The notes under the pieces were generated by a model. The model was not told where the DNA came from. It saw only the letters and a program-made list of their open reading frames with translations, and ran no database searches. A program made the position numbers and the translations under genes. A stretch of 64,000 bases of DNA from Saprospiraceae bacterium (lineage in GTDB: Bacteria; Bacteroidota; Bacteroidia; Chitinophagales; Saprospiraceae), in NCBI GenBank assembly GCA_016717265.1, contig JADKFX010000001.1:682001-746000 (forward strand), given 5' to 3'. Positions 17,260 through 26,186 of this stretch are shown in pieces (the first letter of the stretch is position 1; each line of letters starts with the position of its first letter).

Positions 17260-17293
17260 ATATTTATATATGAAGGTATTTATCTATAAATAT
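17260..17293. promoter_or_regulatory. Candidate operator upstream of the ArsR/SRPBCC pair
   Basis: ATATTTATA (17260-17268) and TATAAATAT (17285-17293) form a perfect 9-bp inverted repeat 27 bases before the ArsR start. AT-rich palindromes are usual ArsR-family operators, but in DNA of this composition such a match can be chance. Confidence 0.35.
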
Positions 17294-17479
17294 AATTTGA
17301 TTCTTAAAGTTTTCAGGTTTTTTCTAATCTGACGAATTCAAACTGAACTATTGAATGTAAAAGGTATATCATGGTGTTAAGCTTTTATAATTTATGAGCG
17401 GGATGCTTCAATTATCTAAATTAAATGGTTACCTTGATGGTTATTAGCTTCAATAACCAAATTGGATCTATGATAAACA

Positions 17480-18076
17480 TTGAACGACCCCTTTAGTATT
17501 CTTATTGATAGTTTTATAGAAAACAAGGTAGGGCTCGTAGAAAATTTTATTAGTGGTTCTCTAGCAACTCATCTCAAAGTAAATTTAGAGGAATTATTTT
17601 CTGCCCAGAAGTTTCAATTGGCCGGAACCGGAAATGCATTAGATATAACGCATAATAAATTAGTGCGAAGTGATTTAATTTATTGGTTAGATAAGACACA
17701 TAATAATGCAGCAGAGGATGCATTTTTCAAACTCATGGAAGAATTTATTAGATATTTAAATAGTACTTGTTATACTGGAATTACAGATTATGAATTTCAT
17801 TATGCCTTGTATCCAATGGGGACATTTTATAAGAAGCATAGAGATCAATTTCAAAATAATAGGAGTCGACAATTCTCTATGATTGTGTATTTAAATTCAA
17901 ATTGGAAGGAAGAGGATGGTGGAGAATTATGCATTCACCATGTAAATCATTTGCAACGAATTAGTCCAATCAATAGAACGGCAGTATTTTTTAAAAGCAG
18001 CGAATTGGAACATGAAGTTTTATTGACGAATGTTCCGAGAATGAGTATTACGGGTTGGTTAAAAACAAACGTTTAG
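17480..18076 (+). CDS. 2-oxoglutarate/Fe(II)-dependent oxygenase
   Basis: 198 residues. The jelly-roll core carries HYALYPMGTFYKKHRDQF, where His-x-Asp supplies two iron ligands, then FSMIVYLNSNW, GGELCIHH, the third ligand His in ELEHEVLL, and the 2-oxoglutarate-binding Arg in PRMSITGWLKT. This is the prolyl-hydroxylase-like (SM-20/PKHD) type, with an unknown protein or small-molecule substrate. The start is TTG at 17480: an in-frame stop lies just upstream and the next ATG is far inside the domain. It lies divergent from ArsR and convergent with the large amidohydrolase. Confidence 0.85.
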   Translation: MNDPFSILIDSFIENKVGLVENFISGSLATHLKVNLEELFSAQKFQLAGTGNALDITHNKLVRSDLIYWLDKTHNNAAEDAFFKLMEEFIRYLNSTCYTGITDYEFHYALYPMGTFYKKHRDQFQNNRSRQFSMIVYLNSNWKEEDGGELCIHHVNHLQRISPINRTAVFFKSSELEHEVLLTNVPRMSITGWLKTNV

Positions 18077-18164
18077 CAGCAGGCCAATAATACGTTAAAA
18101 CAATTCACAGTAGAGAACTCTTAAGCATACAAAATATATTATACTTTTATAAAAGGGCGGGCAC

Positions 18165-21125
18165 TCACTCGCCAACGCTATCACAATGATATAATTTTTT
18201 TGGTTTTGAGTTAAAGTTTTCAGTAGTCTCCCCTGCTGTTTTATATTTGATCAATTTTTGAAGAATGCGATTGCGTTCTAATTGAATTTCAGATCGAAGT
18301 TTTTGATCTTCTTCTTTATCAAAGAATTTTATACCATCAATAAACGTAAAATCTGCAGAAGCCTTCATGGATAATGGATGGTCATTCCAAAGCACCAGAT
18401 CTGCATCTTTACCTATTTTAACACTACCGACACGATCTTCAATATGTAATAATTTTGCCGGATTTAGAGTTACAAATTTAAGCGCTTCCTCTTCCGGTAC
18501 ATTTCCATACATAACCGCTTTTGCAGCTTCCTGATTGAGCCTCCTGGCCATTTCAGCATCATCGGAGTTAAAGGCAGTAACGACGCCTTGATCATGTAAA
18601 ATGGCACCATTATATGGAATGGCTTCATACACTTCAAATTTATATGCCCACCAATCTGAAAATCCTGCTGCACCAGCACCATGTTTTTTTAATTTATCTG
18701 CTACTTTATATCCTTCCAGTATATGCGTGAATGTATTTACTTTAAAATTGAATTGTTCAGCGACCTTCATCAGCATATTAATTTCGGACTGCACATAGGA
18801 ATGACAAGTAATAAAGCGTTTGCCATTTAGAATTTCAGCAAGCGCATCTAATTCTAAATTCCGGCGAGTTTCAAGTGGTTTAGTCTTTCTCAACACATCA
18901 TAATCACGAGCTCTCGAAAAAGCATCTATATAAACTTGCTCTACACCCATTCTGGTATCTGGAAAACGATTATTGTTGTTACCACCACTTCGTTTTACAT
19001 TTTCTCCAAGCGCAAATTTTATAAATCCATCGGCATTTTTATATTTCATTTCTTCCGGAGTAAAGCCCCATCGCAACTTAATTAAAGCGGTTTGACCACC
19101 AATTGCATTGCAGGAACCATGTAAAATATGTGAAGTTGTTACACCACCTGCTAGTTGACGATAGATATTAATATCTTCAGAATTAATGACATCTCCGATA
19201 CGAACTTCTGCAGTGGAAGTTTCAGTACATTCATTTACACCACCATGTACAGCTATATGAGAATGCTCATCAATAATTCCAGCAGTCAAATGTTTATTTG
19301 TAGCATCAATTAATATTACATCTTTTGCTTTTAAATTTTTACCAATATCAACAATTTTACCGTTTTTAATCAGCACATCCGTTGCTAATAAAATTCCTTC
19401 TTTTTCATTTGTCCAAACGGTAGCATTTTTAATTAAATAGTTTTTGGCAATCGGTTTTTGTTTCCAACCATAGGCAATGAATGGATAAATTACATCTCCG
19501 ATGACATCCGTTTTTGCAAGTACACTAGTATCTTTTTTCGATATGTCTTTATTTAAGAAAGATATACGCTTAAAGGAAATAGGAATCCAGGTTCCATTTT
19601 CTAATTGTGCTTTTCCTTCCCAATCTTGCCCTGCTAAATAAGTTGAAAAGAGGATTTGACCTTGAGGATTACCACGATTCAATTTTCCTGAAAAATAACG
19701 ATCTGAAACTTTCCCACTGAACGTTACTTTTGACGAATCTGTAGCTTTTAGTTTAATATCTATAAAATCAATTTTGGTTGTAATCGTTAAAATATAATTT
19801 ATACTATCCAATAACATTTGATATTCTCCGGCAATAGCAGAATTTGGATTTTGTTTTGTAAAATTAAATCGTGTACCCTGGATCCAGTTTTCTTTAATAT
19901 TTGTTTTTTCTGTAAATAACAATCCATCAGTCACAATAAAATTTGCAAATTTTCCAATTCCTAAAGTTCCTGCTTTATCTTGTATATTGAGATAGCGAGC
20001 CGGTCCCATCGTTAATGCATGCAATGCTTGAGATTCTGTTAAACCGCGTTTCAATGCCAAACGAACGTTTGTTAGTAATTCGGATCTATGTTTAAGTTCC
20101 TGGCTGGTAAGGAGGAAAGGGATTCCTTGTTTTGCGAGTATTGCCAGGTTTGAAGCTGCCATTTCCCAATGTTTGAGATCCGCAAGATCAATTTGCAGAT
20201 TTTCATAAGGATCTTCAATATTATAGGCCGTTGGAAAGCGCAAAGGCACAATAAAAGGGCTTCCTACCGAGGTCATTTCAGTTGCTCGTTGGTATTCATT
20301 GCCCGCAGTTTTTATGATATATTGAATATTAAATTCTTTAGCTATGGCATGAATTCGTAAAATATCGAGCGGTGATCCGGCTATAAATATTTGGGGTAAT
20401 GCTTGTAAGCGATTCCATTCTTCAATAGAAAAATTAACTTCCTTTTTCTTTATTGCTGTTTGATATAATTGGCCATCCAGATAGGATTGTCTCAATAAAG
20501 CAATCGAACCCATTAAAGAACCAGGATACTCTTGTGCTGAACTTCCTTTATTAAAACTTAAAACATGGGCAGACTCTGGGATCAAGATGAGCTCGTGTTC
20601 ATTTGCACGATTTAAACTTACAACCGTAGCTGAACCCCTTGAAATTCCATCTGGCATATGGGTTTGTACGATACCATAACCGGCTTCCCTATATTTGTTT
20701 GCTTCTTCTTCTTTATAATTAAATAATTGACTCGCTTTTGTTTCTGAGCGGAGTGCTTCATTCCATGAAAACGCACCCTCTTTAGCACTGAGCGTTGCAT
20801 TATTCGAAACGTATCGTTTTGCTTCAGGCATCCCATAATCACAAAGTGGTTCGATAAAGGATGGATATACATGCATGCCTTGTAAATCCACTTCCAATGC
20901 TTCTTTTGGATGATGAACGATTTTTCCGATTTCTTCAATGATGCCATTTCGGATTAATAATTCTCCAGAAATAGACGAATTACTCGTATCCGGATGCAGC
21001 ATAGCATTTTTTATAAGAATCAGCTGATTTACTGGATTTCTAACACCATTCACAGGGAATGTAATTTGTGCATGCAAACAAGGACATATACTAATGAATA
21101 CTAGAAAGGAGAAGAACAAACGCAT
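18165..21125 (-). CDS. Tandem-domain exported amidohydrolase
   Basis: 986 residues with a signal peptide (FFSFLVFISICPCLHAQ). It contains two amidohydrolase domains. The N-terminal one (about 25-430) lacks HxH: after VYPSF it reads IEPLCDYG. The C-terminal one (about 560-950) has GIIDEHSHIAVHGG with His621 and His623 as metal ligands, later His residues in CHSYV and FTHIL, and the catalytic Asp region FNSDDAEM. It ends with GSVKIGKDADLVLW, typical of imidazolonepropionase-like enzymes. One active and one degenerate domain is therefore likely. In other Bacteroidota a similar gene often sits beside a shorter amidohydrolase gene; here the two are separated by about 6.7 kb. Confidence 0.88.
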   Translation of the reverse strand: MRLFFSFLVFISICPCLHAQITFPVNGVRNPVNQLILIKNAMLHPDTSNSSISGELLIRNGIIEEIGKIVHHPKEALEVDLQGMHVYPSFIEPLCDYGMPEAKRYVSNNATLSAKEGAFSWNEALRSETKASQLFNYKEEEANKYREAGYGIVQTHMPDGISRGSATVVSLNRANEHELILIPESAHVLSFNKGSSAQEYPGSLMGSIALLRQSYLDGQLYQTAIKKKEVNFSIEEWNRLQALPQIFIAGSPLDILRIHAIAKEFNIQYIIKTAGNEYQRATEMTSVGSPFIVPLRFPTAYNIEDPYENLQIDLADLKHWEMAASNLAILAKQGIPFLLTSQELKHRSELLTNVRLALKRGLTESQALHALTMGPARYLNIQDKAGTLGIGKFANFIVTDGLLFTEKTNIKENWIQGTRFNFTKQNPNSAIAGEYQMLLDSINYILTITTKIDFIDIKLKATDSSKVTFSGKVSDRYFSGKLNRGNPQGQILFSTYLAGQDWEGKAQLENGTWIPISFKRISFLNKDISKKDTSVLAKTDVIGDVIYPFIAYGWKQKPIAKNYLIKNATVWTNEKEGILLATDVLIKNGKIVDIGKNLKAKDVILIDATNKHLTAGIIDEHSHIAVHGGVNECTETSTAEVRIGDVINSEDINIYRQLAGGVTTSHILHGSCNAIGGQTALIKLRWGFTPEEMKYKNADGFIKFALGENVKRSGGNNNNRFPDTRMGVEQVYIDAFSRARDYDVLRKTKPLETRRNLELDALAEILNGKRFITCHSYVQSEINMLMKVAEQFNFKVNTFTHILEGYKVADKLKKHGAGAAGFSDWWAYKFEVYEAIPYNGAILHDQGVVTAFNSDDAEMARRLNQEAAKAVMYGNVPEEEALKFVTLNPAKLLHIEDRVGSVKIGKDADLVLWNDHPLSMKASADFTFIDGIKFFDKEEDQKLRSEIQLERNRILQKLIKYKTAGETTENFNSKPKKLYHCDSVGE

Positions 21126-21257
21126 GAAAATAGCTTTTAAAAGATCAAAATTCGTTAAAAAAATCCAGACTTAATCGAATAATTTGAATTTTTAAGAAGG
21201 AAGCAAAACACGCTTTATAGATTGGAAATTAGAACTAAGAATGGAGTATTATATTAT

Positions 21258-21362
21258 TTAATAGTCAATGGTTAATAGTCAAGAGTTAATGGTTAATAGT
21301 CAAGAGTTAATGGTTAATAGTCAATAGTTAATGGTTAATAGTTAATAGTTAATGGTCAATAG
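21258..21362. repeat. Heptanucleotide tandem array, left (15 units)
   Basis: Fifteen consecutive 7-bp units fit TYAATRG with minor changes (TTAATAG, TCAATGG, TCAAGAG, TTAATGG) in unbroken register. The same repeat appears in a longer array at 32351-32623, on the other side of the MocR/GNAT gene cluster. No coding frame is preserved across it. Confidence 0.9.
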
Positions 21363-21460
21363 TTACCTGCAACCGTATGACGACAGTGCAAACATTAACC
21401 GACAATACTAAAACAAACTTTTCTGGGCTAAAGTTGGACAACAACCGACACCGCTTTGAA
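21362..21460. repeat. Left-edge repeat motifs shared with the right edge
   Basis: GTTACCTGC at 21362-21370 is the inverse complement of 32223-32231; over 15 bp, 13 match in inverted orientation. GTGCAAACATTAACCGACA at 21386-21404 matches 32180-32198 at 17 of 19 positions in direct orientation. ACCGACACCGCTTTGAA at 21444-21460 matches 32139-32155 at 16 of 17. The surrounding 21370-21650 sequence is rich in A and C on the top strand; a 107-codon open frame here has no recognisable protein. Confidence 0.6.
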
Positions 21461-21655
21461 AGGCAACCACAAAAAAAATTAAAAAAAATACCAGCCCACA
21501 AAAAATTCTATGCCACCCACATTGCACACATTTGCCTTTGCTTGCTTTCGCACAATGCCGACCCCAAAGCAAAGTCAAAAGAGTGCAATCGCCAACGCTT
21601 TAATCGCTTCGTAGAAAGTGTATCGGTAATTTTAAAAGAAATCAAACAAAAAAAG

Positions 21656-21692
21656 AAACTAAAAGATGGGGCTTTGCCCCATCTTTTAGTTT
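21656..21692. terminator. Perfect 17-bp hairpin at the end of the MocR gene
   Basis: AAACTAAAAGATGGGGC (21656-21672) pairs perfectly with 21676-21692 around a TTT loop. On the minus strand the stop codon of the MocR-type gene (21686-21688) lies inside the stem and the stem runs into an A/T-rich end, so it should act as the terminator of that transcript, perhaps in both directions. Confidence 0.75.
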
Positions 21693-23098
21693 GCTGCTAA
21701 CTTTCCTAACAACTTCAAAGCACCTTCTACTTTATCACTCCAAACCAAACCGCAATTTAATTTCAAACAATTGTTGTATTGATTTTGTAAGGTAAACATT
21801 CTTCCTGGGGCAATACTGATGCCGTTAGCCATTGCAGTATTGTATAATTCAACTGTATCTGTTTTCTTATTTAACTCTACCCACAAATGCAAGCCACCTT
21901 GAGGTATTGTAACTTTTGCGTCATCAGGAAAATACTGACTAATGCATCGCAAAAACTGCAATGAGTTTCTATGTAGTGTGTGCCTCAGTTTTCGTAAATG
22001 ATTTTCATATCTATCATTTTCCAAAAAACTTCCAACGGCTTCGTGAGTAATAGAAGCGGTGTAAAGCGAATGGTAATATTTTGTTCGGGCAACTTTTTCT
22101 TTGAACCTACCCGGAACCATCCAACCCACACGATAACCCGGTGCTAATGTTTTTGAAAAAGAACTGCATAATAAAACGATACCACTTTCATCATAAGTTT
22201 TGCAACAAGTAGGACGATGATTTCCAAAATACAAATCACCAAATAAATCATCTTCAATTAATGGAACATTATGTTTCTCCATTAATTTCACTACAGCCTT
22301 TTTATTTTCATCGGGCATACAACTTCCTAATGGATTGCTGAAATTGCTTACCAACAAACACAACTTTACTTTTTTCTTTTCTAATGCTTGTTTCAAAGCG
22401 TCTACTTTAATGCCTGTAATTGGGTTGGTAGGTAATTCTAAAACATTCAACCCAAGACTTTTTGCCAAATGCAAAATCCCAAAGTACACAGGACTTTCAA
22501 CGACAACGGTATCCCCTCTTTGTGTTAACGAAAGCATACAAAAGGAAATGGCATCAATGCTCCCTGAAGTGGTAATTACATCTTCCGCTTTTAATTTTCC
22601 ACCCCACATTAATGACCTTATTGCAATCTGTTTTTTTAAATTCTGATTACCGTATTTATCGTAGTTCAATCCACCACCATGTAAAGTACGAGTAGCATTC
22701 ACTATGTCTTTGTTCATTTTAGCCACTGGCAGCAATTCAATAGCAGGAACACCAGTCGACAATTCAATTTTTGCTTTACTAATATTTTGAGAAACAGTAA
22801 AAATAATTTCCTCGGTATCATCTTCTACTTTAGCAACTATAGGCTGACTGGTTTGCGGAACATTTTTAAAATGCTTGTGAGCATACGAAACATAATAACC
22901 CGACTGTGGACGAGATTCAACCAAACCCCTACTTTCTAACTCAAAATAAGATTGTTGAGCAGTAGTTAAGCTAACACCTTTTTCAAGTGCAACTGTTCGT
23001 AATGATGGGAGCTTATCTCCAATTTTTAAAACATCATTTTTGATCTGATGTTCAATAGTATTTGCAATCTGCAAATAGAGTAGTTCCTTTTTATTCAT
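21686..23098 (-). CDS. MocR/PdxR-type GntR-family regulator with aminotransferase domain
   Basis: 470 residues. Residues 1-75 form a GntR winged helix (IEHQIKNDVLKIGDKLPSLRTVALEKGVSLTTAQQ). The rest is a class I aminotransferase-like domain with TSGSIDAISFCMLSL, VSNFSNPLGSCMPDE and CSSFSKTLAPGYRVGW, where Lys316 should bind pyridoxal phosphate. MocR regulators sense PLP or amino compounds through this domain. It is divergent from a flavin split-barrel gene, the classic arrangement of PdxR-type regulators with their targets. The shared 115-bp region has a direct-repeat operator and a perfect promoter for this gene. Its transcript ends in the hairpin at 21656-21692. Confidence 0.92.
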   Translation of the reverse strand: MNKKELLYLQIANTIEHQIKNDVLKIGDKLPSLRTVALEKGVSLTTAQQSYFELESRGLVESRPQSGYYVSYAHKHFKNVPQTSQPIVAKVEDDTEEIIFTVSQNISKAKIELSTGVPAIELLPVAKMNKDIVNATRTLHGGGLNYDKYGNQNLKKQIAIRSLMWGGKLKAEDVITTSGSIDAISFCMLSLTQRGDTVVVESPVYFGILHLAKSLGLNVLELPTNPITGIKVDALKQALEKKKVKLCLLVSNFSNPLGSCMPDENKKAVVKLMEKHNVPLIEDDLFGDLYFGNHRPTCCKTYDESGIVLLCSSFSKTLAPGYRVGWMVPGRFKEKVARTKYYHSLYTASITHEAVGSFLENDRYENHLRKLRHTLHRNSLQFLRCISQYFPDDAKVTIPQGGLHLWVELNKKTDTVELYNTAMANGISIAPGRMFTLQNQYNNCLKLNCGLVWSDKVEGALKLLGKLAAN

Positions 23099-23102
23099 TT
23101 GG

Positions 23103-23134
23103 CAAATATAACTGTACTGGTTAAAATAAACAAA
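23103..23134 (-). promoter_or_regulatory. Perfect Bacteroidota promoter for the MocR-type gene
   Basis: Read on the minus strand, TTTG (23134-23131) is followed after 20 bp by TATATTTG (23110-23103), five bases before the ATG at 23098. Elements and spacing match the consensus exactly. The first operator repeat (23112-23127) lies between the two boxes, so the regulator should repress or tune its own transcription. Confidence 0.75.
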
Positions 23135-23157
23135 TTTGTATCTGTGCTAATTAAAAT
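23112..23157 (+). promoter_or_regulatory. Direct-repeat operator for the MocR-type regulator
   Basis: CTGTACTGGTTAAAAT (23112-23127) and CTGTGCTAATTAAAAT (23142-23157) match at 13 of 16 positions and start 30 bp apart, close to three helical turns on one face of the DNA. Paired direct repeats are the usual target of dimeric MocR regulators. The first repeat is inside the minus-strand promoter; the second lies upstream of the plus-strand operon, whose own promoter I could not assign. Confidence 0.65.
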
Positions 23158-23213
23158 TTTTGATTGACTTTTGCAGCCGTTAGTTCAATATTTCAAACCA
23201 AAATAAATAGCAC

Positions 23214-23852
23214 ATGGAATTTAACAAAGTATTACGAGGAACAAAAAGAGAAATGAATGATGTAGAAAATGTTCATGCGATTTTAGATGCAGGTTTTCTT
23301 TGCCATGTAGCATTTCAACATCAAGGCCAAACCATGATGATTCCTACTGCTTATGGCAGAGAGGAAGATGATTTATATCTCCATGGCTCAACCAAAAATT
23401 TTATGCTAAATCAAATATTAGACGGGCAAATAAGTTGCATTTCTGTAACTCATTTAGATGGAATTGTTTTAGCCAAAACATTATTTGATACTTCTGTAAA
23501 TTATCGTTCAGTAGTTTTATTTGGCAAAGCTATTTTATTGACTGATGAAACCGAAAGATTGAAGGGGATGAAGATCATTACTGAAAATATTGTGAAAGGA
23601 AGATGGGATGAAGTGAAGATCGGTGATGAAAATCAATTGAAAGCAACTATGGTTATAAGATTCACTATTGAGAAAGCATCAGCAAAAATTAGAACCGGTG
23701 CACCCATGGGTGATGTGGAAATAAAAGATGACGTGTGGAGTGGTGAAATTCCACTGGCAATGAAAGCCTTGCAACCAATGCAAGACAGCAAGTTTGGAGT
23801 TGTGTTAGAAATGAGCAGAAGTGTGAAAGATTACTTTGAAAAAAACAAATAA
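23214..23852 (+). CDS. Pyridoxamine 5'-phosphate oxidase-family (FMN split-barrel) protein
   Basis: 212 residues. AILDAGFLCHVAFQHQGQTMMIPTAYGREEDDLYLHGSTKN is the flavin-binding opening of the Nim/PNPOx-like split-barrel family, followed by SVVLFGKAILLTDETERLKGM. Such proteins bind FMN or a related cofactor and may be oxidoreductases or flavin reservoirs; this is not the classical PdxH. First gene of the island operon, divergent from the MocR-type gene, which points to control by PLP or an amine. The next gene begins five bases after its stop. Confidence 0.88.
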   Translation: MEFNKVLRGTKREMNDVENVHAILDAGFLCHVAFQHQGQTMMIPTAYGREEDDLYLHGSTKNFMLNQILDGQISCISVTHLDGIVLAKTLFDTSVNYRSVVLFGKAILLTDETERLKGMKIITENIVKGRWDEVKIGDENQLKATMVIRFTIEKASAKIRTGAPMGDVEIKDDVWSGEIPLAMKALQPMQDSKFGVVLEMSRSVKDYFEKNK

Positions 23853-23857
23853 GATTT

Positions 23858-24460
23858 ATGAGTTGGATTAACCCTAATACAATTTTAAAAGGAGAATTAG
23901 TTGAACTCATCCCATTGGAAGAAAAACATTTTGCCGAATTAGAAATTCTGGCAAGAGAAAAAAGTATTTGGGAATTTCTTCCCGTAGACATGAGTAATAG
24001 GGAAAGGTGCATGGCCGCTTTTAGAAATGCCATCAGTGAAAGAGAAAAAGGGGCACAATTTCCATTCGTAATTTTTCTTAATAACGAAAATAAAATAATT
24101 GGTAGCACAAGACTTATGAATATTGAAAAAGCACATAGAAAATTAGAAATAGGTTGGACGTGGATGCATCCAAATTATTGGTCGACTGCAATAAATTTAG
24201 AATGTAAACTGTTATTGCTCACGTATTGTTTTGAGCATTTATCGACCCTACGAGTGCAACTAAAAACAAGTGTGGAAAATTTGCGCTCCAGAAAAGCAAT
24301 TGAGAAGATTGGTGGTCAATTTGAAGGAATTCTAAGATATGACATGATAAGAGATAACGGAACAAAAAGAAACTCAGTCTATTATAGTATTATAGAAGAT
24401 GAATGGGACAATGCAAAGAAAAATTTAGCTAATCTACTTAAAAATAAATTGACTGCATGA
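23858..24460 (+). CDS. GNAT-family N-acetyltransferase (RimJ/RimL type)
   Basis: 200 residues. LVELIPLEEKHFAELEILA, then IIGSTRLMNIEKAHRKLEIGWTWMHPNYW and the segment VQLKTSVENLRSRKAIEKIGGQFEGILR are the hallmarks of the RimJ/RimL-like acetyltransferases that use acetyl-CoA on amines or protein N-termini. The gene overlaps the start of the racemase gene by four bases (ATGA), so the two are translationally coupled. Substrate unknown. Confidence 0.88.
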   Translation: MSWINPNTILKGELVELIPLEEKHFAELEILAREKSIWEFLPVDMSNRERCMAAFRNAISEREKGAQFPFVIFLNNENKIIGSTRLMNIEKAHRKLEIGWTWMHPNYWSTAINLECKLLLLTYCFEHLSTLRVQLKTSVENLRSRKAIEKIGGQFEGILRYDMIRDNGTKRNSVYYSIIEDEWDNAKKNLANLLKNKLTA

Positions 24461-25734
24461 AAACTTTAGGACTTATAGGCGGCATCAGTCATCATTCAAC
24501 CGGTGTTTATTACAACTTAATAAATAAACAAGTTAACGAAATATTGGGTGGTAACAATGCAGCCAAATTATTATTGTACTCAGTAAACTACAGTGATTTT
24601 AAACAACTTCAAACTAAAAATGATTGGAACGGAATTGAAAATATGTTGAGTGACATTGCAATGAATCTTGAAAATGCTGGTGCAGATTGTATAATGCTTT
24701 GTTGCAACACGGCTCATTTAATAAGTGGCGAGTTAAAACAAAAAATAAAAATTCCATTCATACATATTGCAGATGAAACAGCGATAGAAATTGTAAAACA
24801 CAAGATTAAAAAAGTAGGATTGCTTGGAACAAGATTTACAATGGAGAATCCTTTCTTTATTAAATGTCTGTCGGATGCAGGGATAGAAACGATCATCCCA
24901 AATACCATGGAACGAACCTTGATTCATACGGTTATTCTGGATGAATTATCAAAAGGAAGATTATCGCATAAATCAAAGGAAATGTTTCAAATTGTAATGC
25001 ATAATCTGAAGGAACAAGGAGCAGAAGCAATAATTTTGGGATGCACCGAGATTGGAATGTTTATCAAACAATCGGATTGTGAACTCCAACTATTTGACAC
25101 AACAACTATTCATGCCAAAGCAGCAGTTGATTTTGCACTCACTTACCGTGTAAATGCTGACGATAGCAGGAATTTCAAAATAAATTCATTAGGAAATATC
25201 TCGCATCTATTCCGTCAAAAGAATATTTTCACCTTTCAAAAGGCTGTGGATTTTGTCCGTCAGCTTCCTTATGGTAGAAATATCAACAAAGCTGATTTAA
25301 CCACATTGTTTGTAGAGGAATGCGGAACATGCAGCTCAAAACATGCTTTACTTAAACAATTGGCAATTGAACATGATTTTAATGAGGCTAAACTTATGGT
25401 GGGCCTCTTTAGAATGAATGCTGTAAATACACCTGGAATAAAGGCAAGACTTCTACAATACAAAATTGAATACATTCCCGAAGCACACTGCTATCTAAAA
25501 ATTTACAATGAAATTATTGATGCAACAAAATCAAATTCAAAATCTGAAGATTTTGTTAATGATTTGATTGAAGAAATAGAAATTGTGCCGCATCAAATAG
25601 TGCATTACAAAGAGGCATATCATAAAAAATACTTGGAAAGCTGGCTTAAGGAAAATAATCAAATAAAATTTACGCTAAATGAATTGTGGATGATAAGAGA
25701 ACAATGCATTCAGGACATCGCAAGAACCATTTAA
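24457..25734 (+). CDS. Asp/Glu racemase domain fused to an unrecognised Cys/His domain
   Basis: 425 residues, nearly twice a normal racemase. Residues 1-228 are an aspartate/glutamate racemase: LGLIGGISHHSTGVYY, MLCCNTAHL with Cys83 and LGCTEIG with Cys196 supply the two-base cysteine pair, so racemisation without PLP is expected. Residues 250-425 have a separate domain with FVEECGTCSSKHALLKQLA (Cys289, Cys292) and YIPEAHCYLKI (His344); a Cys before a helix and a later His suggest a papain/transglutaminase-like fold. That function is a guess. The fusion is in one uninterrupted frame. Cotranscribed with GNAT genes on both sides. Confidence 0.8.
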   Translation: MKTLGLIGGISHHSTGVYYNLINKQVNEILGGNNAAKLLLYSVNYSDFKQLQTKNDWNGIENMLSDIAMNLENAGADCIMLCCNTAHLISGELKQKIKIPFIHIADETAIEIVKHKIKKVGLLGTRFTMENPFFIKCLSDAGIETIIPNTMERTLIHTVILDELSKGRLSHKSKEMFQIVMHNLKEQGAEAIILGCTEIGMFIKQSDCELQLFDTTTIHAKAAVDFALTYRVNADDSRNFKINSLGNISHLFRQKNIFTFQKAVDFVRQLPYGRNINKADLTTLFVEECGTCSSKHALLKQLAIEHDFNEAKLMVGLFRMNAVNTPGIKARLLQYKIEYIPEAHCYLKIYNEIIDATKSNSKSEDFVNDLIEEIEIVPHQIVHYKEAYHKKYLESWLKENNQIKFTLNELWMIREQCIQDIARTI

Positions 25735-25735
25735 A

Positions 25736-26176
25736 ATGAAAATAGAAGTTAGAAAAGCTAAAACAAGTGACTTCGATGAAATACATTCATTGATAAAAGA
25801 ATTTGCTGCCTTCATAAAAACACCTGAAAGAGTTTTAATAACTCCTGAGCAGATGTTGAAGGACAAGGACTTTTTCAATTGTTTGATAGCACTTGATGAT
25901 CGAGTAATTATTGGTTTTGCTACCTACTTTATAGCATATTATTCCTGGTCGGGCAAAGCCATTTATTTGGATGATTTATATGTAGTGCCAACATTTCGTG
26001 GACTTGGAATTGGCAGTAAACTGTTTGAACATGCAATTGAAACTGCAAAAGCCGCAAACTGCAATAAATTAAAATGGCAGGTATCCTATTGGAACAACAA
26101 AGCAATTGCGTTTTATGAAAACCTGGGGGCAACAATTGATACTGTTGAGATAAATTGTGAGTTACCTATTTACTAA
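25736..26176 (+). CDS. GNAT-family N-acetyltransferase
   Basis: 146 residues. IEVRKAKTSDFDEIHSLIKEFA is the standard GNAT opening, YLDDLYVVPTFRGLGIGSKLFEHAIE is the acetyl-CoA pyrophosphate loop (R-G-L-G-I-G-S), and WNNKAIAFYENLGA is the closing motif. It resembles spermidine/diamine-type acetyltransferases in these motifs. It begins one base after the racemase stop and its last codons run close to the DinB gene start, consistent with one long transcript. Confidence 0.9.
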   Translation: MKIEVRKAKTSDFDEIHSLIKEFAAFIKTPERVLITPEQMLKDKDFFNCLIALDDRVIIGFATYFIAYYSWSGKAIYLDDLYVVPTFRGLGIGSKLFEHAIETAKAANCNKLKWQVSYWNNKAIAFYENLGATIDTVEINCELPIY

Positions 26177-26186
26177 AACTATCAAA

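Noticed and set aside
21258..21362. CRISPR array
   Set aside because: The repeat unit is 7 bp with no spacers and no cas genes are present.
21377..21700. 107-codon plus-strand frame between the left heptamer array and the MocR gene end
   Set aside because: The peptide has no recognisable domain, runs through the 17-bp terminator hairpin and overlaps the regulator's 3' end; the DNA looks like edge sequence of the island.
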